28,721 bases of DNA from a virus. Every line of letters starts with the position of its first letter. The stretch's first letter is position 1. Below, one piece after another: positions 25,558 to 28,721 of this stretch. Location of the stretch: positions 1 to 28,721 of the IMG/VR virus record IMGVR_UViG_3300043774_000481, one strand, 5' to 3'. The notes beneath the pieces were generated by a model. It was not told the DNA's origin. It searched no databases and was given only the letters and a program-made list of their open reading frames with translations. A program made the position numbers and the translations under genes.

Positions 25558-25566
25558 AGAATGACT

Positions 25567-26097
25567 ATGGCTACAGGAATAACAACTAACTACGACATAC
25601 CATTTCCATTATCTAGTGATCCAGTAAATGTTCATGGAGATATGCAATCTCTTGCAGAAGCAGTGGATGCAGCTCTTAGAGACATCTTAAAGACATATCT
25701 TGCTCTTGGCGTTCACAATGACAGTGGTGTAAATATTGCTAAGGGTGATCCAGTATACATAACTGGATATTCTTCAGTTGCTGGCTTTGCTACCGTTGCA
25801 AAGTGCGAATCTTCAGATATTGATACATTTCCAATTTTAGGTTTAGCTCAAGAAGCAATTGGAAATAATGCAACAAGTACTGTAATTATTTCTGGTGTTT
25901 TTGATGGTATAAATACAAGTTCATATCTTGCTGGAGATAAACTTTATGTTGGTGCAACTGGAGGACTTACAAAAACAAAACCAGCTAATGCTTCAGTAGT
26001 TGCTATTGTTGCTAAATCAAATAGTTCAGGTATAATTATTGTTGGTCAGCCAAAAGGCAACGGTACTTGGGGATCACTAAAAGAAGGATTAGCATAA
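25567..26097 (+). CDS. virion fibre or head-decoration-like protein, about 176 aa
   Basis: The product begins MATGITTNYDIPFPLSSDPV and has HGDMQSLAEAVDAAL, a common helical start of phage fibre proteins. A domain with GVHNDSGVNIAKGDPVYITG and GDKLYVGATGGLT follows, a motif set seen in phage structural proteins that form small beta-barrels. ATG at 25561 is the alternative start. The predicted transcription start favours 25567. It is coupled to the next gene by TAATG. Confidence 0.65.
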   Translation: MATGITTNYDIPFPLSSDPVNVHGDMQSLAEAVDAALRDILKTYLALGVHNDSGVNIAKGDPVYITGYSSVAGFATVAKCESSDIDTFPILGLAQEAIGNNATSTVIISGVFDGINTSSYLAGDKLYVGATGGLTKTKPANASVVAIVAKSNSSGIIIVGQPKGNGTWGSLKEGLA

Positions 26098-26498
26098 TGG
26101 CTACATACAGAGGACAAGAATCAGGAACCTACGATGTTGGTTTGAGACCACCAATTGTTTCTTGGACGGTTGTTAAAGGAGACACAGCAGCATTTAGGGT
26201 ATACACAACAGATGATAACAGGGAACCACTAGTAATTGATGATTGGGATATTCTTTGTCAGTTTCGTCGTCCAGATGTTGCAAACAATATTGATCAGGAT
26301 TCCGCTGGTACTATTTTTACAATTACTCCTGTAGCAACAGTAAATGATGAAGAAGGAGAATTTACAGTTTCCTTAACAGCAGCACAAACAATACAGTTAA
26401 AGACTGGTGATGTTTTTGATGTTGAGTTAAGAGATGTGGATAGAGTTTGGACAGTTTGCCAAGGCAAAATGATAATTATTGAGGATGTAACTGACTAA
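26097..26498 (+). CDS. baseplate/fibre-type beta-sandwich protein (BppU-N-like)
   Basis: The 133-residue product has SWTVVKGDTAAFRVYTTDDN near residue 22, then VIDDWDILCQFRRPD, FTVSLTAAQT and MIIIEDVTD. It is the third member of the paralog set with 14233 and 15497. ATG at 26097 overlaps the upstream stop as TAATG, and its stop overlaps the next gene in the same way. Confidence 0.65.
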   Translation: MATYRGQESGTYDVGLRPPIVSWTVVKGDTAAFRVYTTDDNREPLVIDDWDILCQFRRPDVANNIDQDSAGTIFTITPVATVNDEEGEFTVSLTAAQTIQLKTGDVFDVELRDVDRVWTVCQGKMIIIEDVTD

Positions 26499-26722
26499 TG
26501 GCAACAGCTGTAATTATTGATGATTACAGAAATAGGTCTACAGTTCCAAGAGTAGTTAATTATCCAATAACAAAAATAAGTTATTCTAATACAGAAACAA
26601 TAGCGCAGTCAATACTTCCATTTAGAGTTAGGTTTACTTCTATTGTAATTGAAGGGTATGCTTCTTCAAATCCACCAGGAATTGGCTTGCAAGTTATTGG
26701 TTTCTCTAATTGGATTATTTAA
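26498..26722 (+). CDS. small structural protein, 74 aa
   Basis: The 74-residue beta-rich product begins MATAVIIDDYRNRSTVPRVV and ends GLQVIGFSNWII. Its place between a beta-sandwich protein and fibre genes, with TAATG coupling, suggests a virion part. The family is not recognised. Confidence 0.55.
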   Translation: MATAVIIDDYRNRSTVPRVVNYPITKISYSNTETIAQSILPFRVRFTSIVIEGYASSNPPGIGLQVIGFSNWII

Positions 26723-26728
26723 AATATA

Positions 26729-26737
26729 TGATATAAT
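26729..26737 (+). promoter_or_regulatory. extended -10 promoter for a leaderless gene
   Basis: TGA-TATAAT followed by exactly 6 nt and the ATG at 26744. Confidence 0.65.
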
Positions 26738-26743
26738 TCAAGC

Positions 26744-27190
26744 ATGGCTAAATTATCAATCTCAAGCATAAAGTCTTTGTTTCAAACAGGAGATCGTCCA
26801 ACTCAAGAAAATTACGAAGACTTGATTGACAGTACATCTGCAAGATCAACAGATCTTGGTTCAGATGGTAATAACGAAGTCACAATCAACGGTATTGAAA
26901 ACTCAACAATTTTTGACAATTTTTTGACAACTGAATGGAGATCAGTAAAATACTTGATCTCAATTAAAAAGACTTCTGGCGGTGCAAATAAATATTGGGC
27001 CACAGAATTAACAATTGTTCCTGACAATACAGATGTAAATGTTAGCGAATATGGAACAGTAGACAATGATGGGAATATTGGCACCATCTCCGTGTCTAGA
27101 GCGGGAAACACAGTTTCATTAACTGTAATTCCAGTGGGAGGGCAAACCCCTATAACCTTACGCTATTTGCGTATAGGATTAAAGGCTTAA
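26744..27190 (+). CDS. virion fibre-associated protein, 148 aa
   Basis: The product begins MAKLSISSIKSLFQTGDRPT and continues QENYEDLIDSTSA. This N-terminal module is widespread in phage tail proteins and probably serves for attachment. A beta-rich C-terminal domain follows, ending ITLRYLRIGLKA. It is followed 15 bp later by the large fibre gene, so it may be its adaptor. Confidence 0.7.
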   Translation: MAKLSISSIKSLFQTGDRPTQENYEDLIDSTSARSTDLGSDGNNEVTINGIENSTIFDNFLTTEWRSVKYLISIKKTSGGANKYWATELTIVPDNTDVNVSEYGTVDNDGNIGTISVSRAGNTVSLTVIPVGGQTPITLRYLRIGLKA

Positions 27191-27205
27191 CCAAGGAGAT
27201 AAAAG

Positions 27206-28721
27206 ATGGCAACAGTAACTAAAGATTTTAGAGTAAAAGCGGGATTAGTTGTTGAAGGATCAACAGCAACCGTTAATGGAAAAAACATTATCACAGCAGG
27301 TGTCGTTGACGCTAAGGGTGATTTAATTGTAGGTAGTGCAGACGATGCAGTAGCACGTCTTGGCATTGGTACAAATGGTCAAGTACTTACAGCAAACTCA
27401 GGTGCCACATATGGCGTTGAGTGGCAAGCACCAGCAGCAGTTGGCGTATTTGGTTCAAGCATTGAGTTTGAAGGTTCAACAGCAAATGATTTTGAAACAA
27501 CTCTTGCAGTAACAGACCCAACAGCAGACCGCACAATTACACTTCCAGACGCAACTGGTACAGTAGCACTTACTTCAGATATCACAGTAACAGCATCATC
27601 AACAAATACATTTTCAAATAAGTCAATATCACTAGCAACAAACACAATAACTGGAACTACTGCAGAATTTAATACTGCTCTTTCAGATTCTAACTTTGTA
27701 ACTACTGGAGATACTGGCACAGTAACTAGCACAATGATCACAGACGGAACTATTGTTGACGGCGACATTAATGCATCAGCAGCAATTGCACAGTCTAAGA
27801 TTCAAGGCCTTACTACGGATCTTGCAGGCAAGGCTTCATCATCAGATCTTACAACTCACACAGGTGCAACAGAAGCACACGGTGCAACAGGTGCGGTAGT
27901 TGGAACGACTAACACACAAACACTTACAAATAAGACACTTACAAGCCCAGTAGTTTCAGGACTTGCACTTTCAGATTCAAGCGTAGTATTTGAAGGTTCA
28001 TCTGCAGATGATAATGAGACAACTCTTACAGTAACAAACCCTACAGCAGATCGCACTATTACTTTGCCAGATGCTACAGGTACTGTTGCTCTTACAAATA
28101 ATAAGTTAGATGTTTTTGCAGCAACTACTTCAGCAGAACTTCGTACAGTAATCTCTGATGAGACTGGTACTGGCGGACTTGTTTTTGCTGATACCCCAAC
28201 ACTTATAACACCAAACATTGGCGTAGCAACTGGTACATCTTTGGTTCTTTCAGGGGACCTAACAGTTAATGGTACAACAACTACAATTAACTCAACAGAA
28301 ATTACAGTTGATGACAAAAACCTTACACTTGGTTCAGTAGCAACACCAACAGATGCTGGCGCTGACGGTGGTGGTATTACTCTTAAGGGTGCTACAGACA
28401 AAACTATCAACTGGGTAGATGCAACCGATGCATGGACCTCATCTGAACACCTTAATCTTGCTTCTGGCAAAGATTATTACCTAAACGGTACACTAGTAAC
28501 AGCTGCAACACAGACTCTTACAAACAAGACAATTGATGGTGCAAGCAACACACTTACAGTACGAATTGCAAATGATGTTTCTGGTCTTGGAACTGGCGTA
28601 GCTACATTCCTTGCTACACCATCTTCTGCAAACCTTGCAGCAGCATTAACTGATGAAGCAGGTTCTGGAACAGTAGCATTTACTACTAGCCCAACTTTTG
28701 TTACACCAACTCTTGGTGCAG
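27206..28721 (+). CDS. large tail fibre protein, cut by the right edge
   Basis: The frame is open for 505 codons to the end of the window. The product begins MATVTKDFRVKAGLVVEGST. It then carries repeated modules: FEGST/SANDxETTL...PTADRTITLPDATGTVAL occurs twice (codons near 27463 and 27989), and TLTNKT occurs at least twice. A conserved block follows with VDDKNLTLGS, DGGGITLKGATDKTINW and WTSSEHLNLASGKDYYLNGT. All are typical of phage tail-fibre and tail-repeat proteins of aquatic phages. A GGAG site precedes the ATG. Its codons are richer in G and C than its neighbours. Confidence 0.85.
   Translation, partial: MATVTKDFRVKAGLVVEGSTATVNGKNIITAGVVDAKGDLIVGSADDAVARLGIGTNGQVLTANSGATYGVEWQAPAAVGVFGSSIEFEGSTANDFETTLAVTDPTADRTITLPDATGTVALTSDITVTASSTNTFSNKSISLATNTITGTTAEFNTALSDSNFVTTGDTGTVTSTMITDGTIVDGDINASAAIAQSKIQGLTTDLAGKASSSDLTTHTGATEAHGATGAVVGTTNTQTLTNKTLTSPVVSGLALSDSSVVFEGSSADDNETTLTVTNPTADRTITLPDATGTVALTNNKLDVFAATTSAELRTVISDETGTGGLVFADTPTLITPNIGVATGTSLVLSGDLTVNGTTTTINSTEITVDDKNLTLGSVATPTDAGADGGGITLKGATDKTINWVDATDAWTSSEHLNLASGKDYYLNGTLVTAATQTLTNKTIDGASNTLTVRIANDVSGLGTGVATFLATPSSANLAAALTDEAGSGTVAFTTSPTFVTPTLGA
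27463..28095 (+). repeat. duplicated module within the large fibre gene
   Basis: About 105 bp at 27463-27570 recurs at about 27986-28095 with synonymous and a few coding changes. The protein repeat centres on ADRTITLPDATGTVALT. Confidence 0.65.

Noticed and set aside
27379-28470. Two long leftward frames of 129 and 204 aa
   Set aside because: Antisense to the large fibre gene. The Val/Ser/Pro-rich composition is a by-product of its repeats, and no start signals are present.
1-28721. CRISPR array
   Set aside because: No set of direct repeats of 24-40 bp with regular unique spacers was seen. The repeats present are short octamers, operators or coding repeats.

Overview
The window looks like part of a low-GC, AT-rich tailed-phage genome, most likely a phage of an AT-rich actinobacterium such as the freshwater lineages. 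The phage call rests on the gene content: a large tail-fibre gene with TLTNKT-type repeats cut by the right edge, a collagen-like fibre, baseplate/fibre-type beta-sandwich proteins, an array of phage-type 2-oxoglutarate/Fe(II) oxygenases, a secreted lysozyme-fold enzyme, a DUF932 protein, an Api92-like protein and many tiny zinc-ribbon proteins. The actinobacterial host is an inference. It rests on a GP88-like protein (a family I associate with mycobacteriophages) and on many promoters whose -10 box lies exactly 6 nt before an ATG, as expected for leaderless mRNAs. No integrase, terminase, capsid, portal or polymerase gene is visible here.

Layout. (1) 1-480: two small minus-strand zinc-ribbon genes and four perfect DnaA boxes. 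(2) 480-1300: about 800 bp without a convincing gene. It is AT-rich and carries twelve perfect copies of AAGGTTTG/CAAACCTT, so it is origin- or partition-like. (3) 1300-4400: a leftward operon of eleven small genes running from a promoter at 4367-4395 to a terminator at 1556-1584, preceded downstream by one further small gene. (4) 4491-10216: a tRNA-Asp and more leftward early-type genes (DUF932, small SH3-like proteins, a GP88-like protein, a TAATG-coupled small-gene operon). These are separated by intergenic cassettes built from the same parts. (5) 10217-11810: a divergent control region with promoters firing both ways. It is flanked by an inverted duplication of a small gene set (helical protein, 32-aa zinc ribbon, tiny membrane peptide). 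(6) 11949-13538: small genes and a 198-aa protein that may be a nuclease. (7) 13715-28721: rightward structural genes. Fibre/baseplate proteins come first, then a block of six oxygenases, two beta-rich proteins and a short-chain dehydrogenase, then a leftward lysozyme-like gene, then more fibre genes.

Two things stand out. The first is regulatory. Nine 16-bp CRP/FNR-like palindromes (TGTGA-N6-TCACA type), an A-tract/CTCGGG box, a TGTCAG box 10 nt upstream of the -10, and a 24-nt hairpin 8-37 nt after stop codons recur in similar order across the left half. This suggests a phage-wide regulatory circuit. The second is structural. A collagen-like fibre and two single-domain fibronectin-III-like proteins that end in Pro/Phe-only tracts sit just upstream of six prolyl-hydroxylase-type oxygenases, all with an intact HxD...H metal triad. 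One explanation is post-translational hydroxylation of virion fibres; modification of host surface or metabolites is the alternative.

Most small early genes overlap by TAATG or ATGA, so translational coupling is the rule. Functions for most of them cannot be assigned from sequence.
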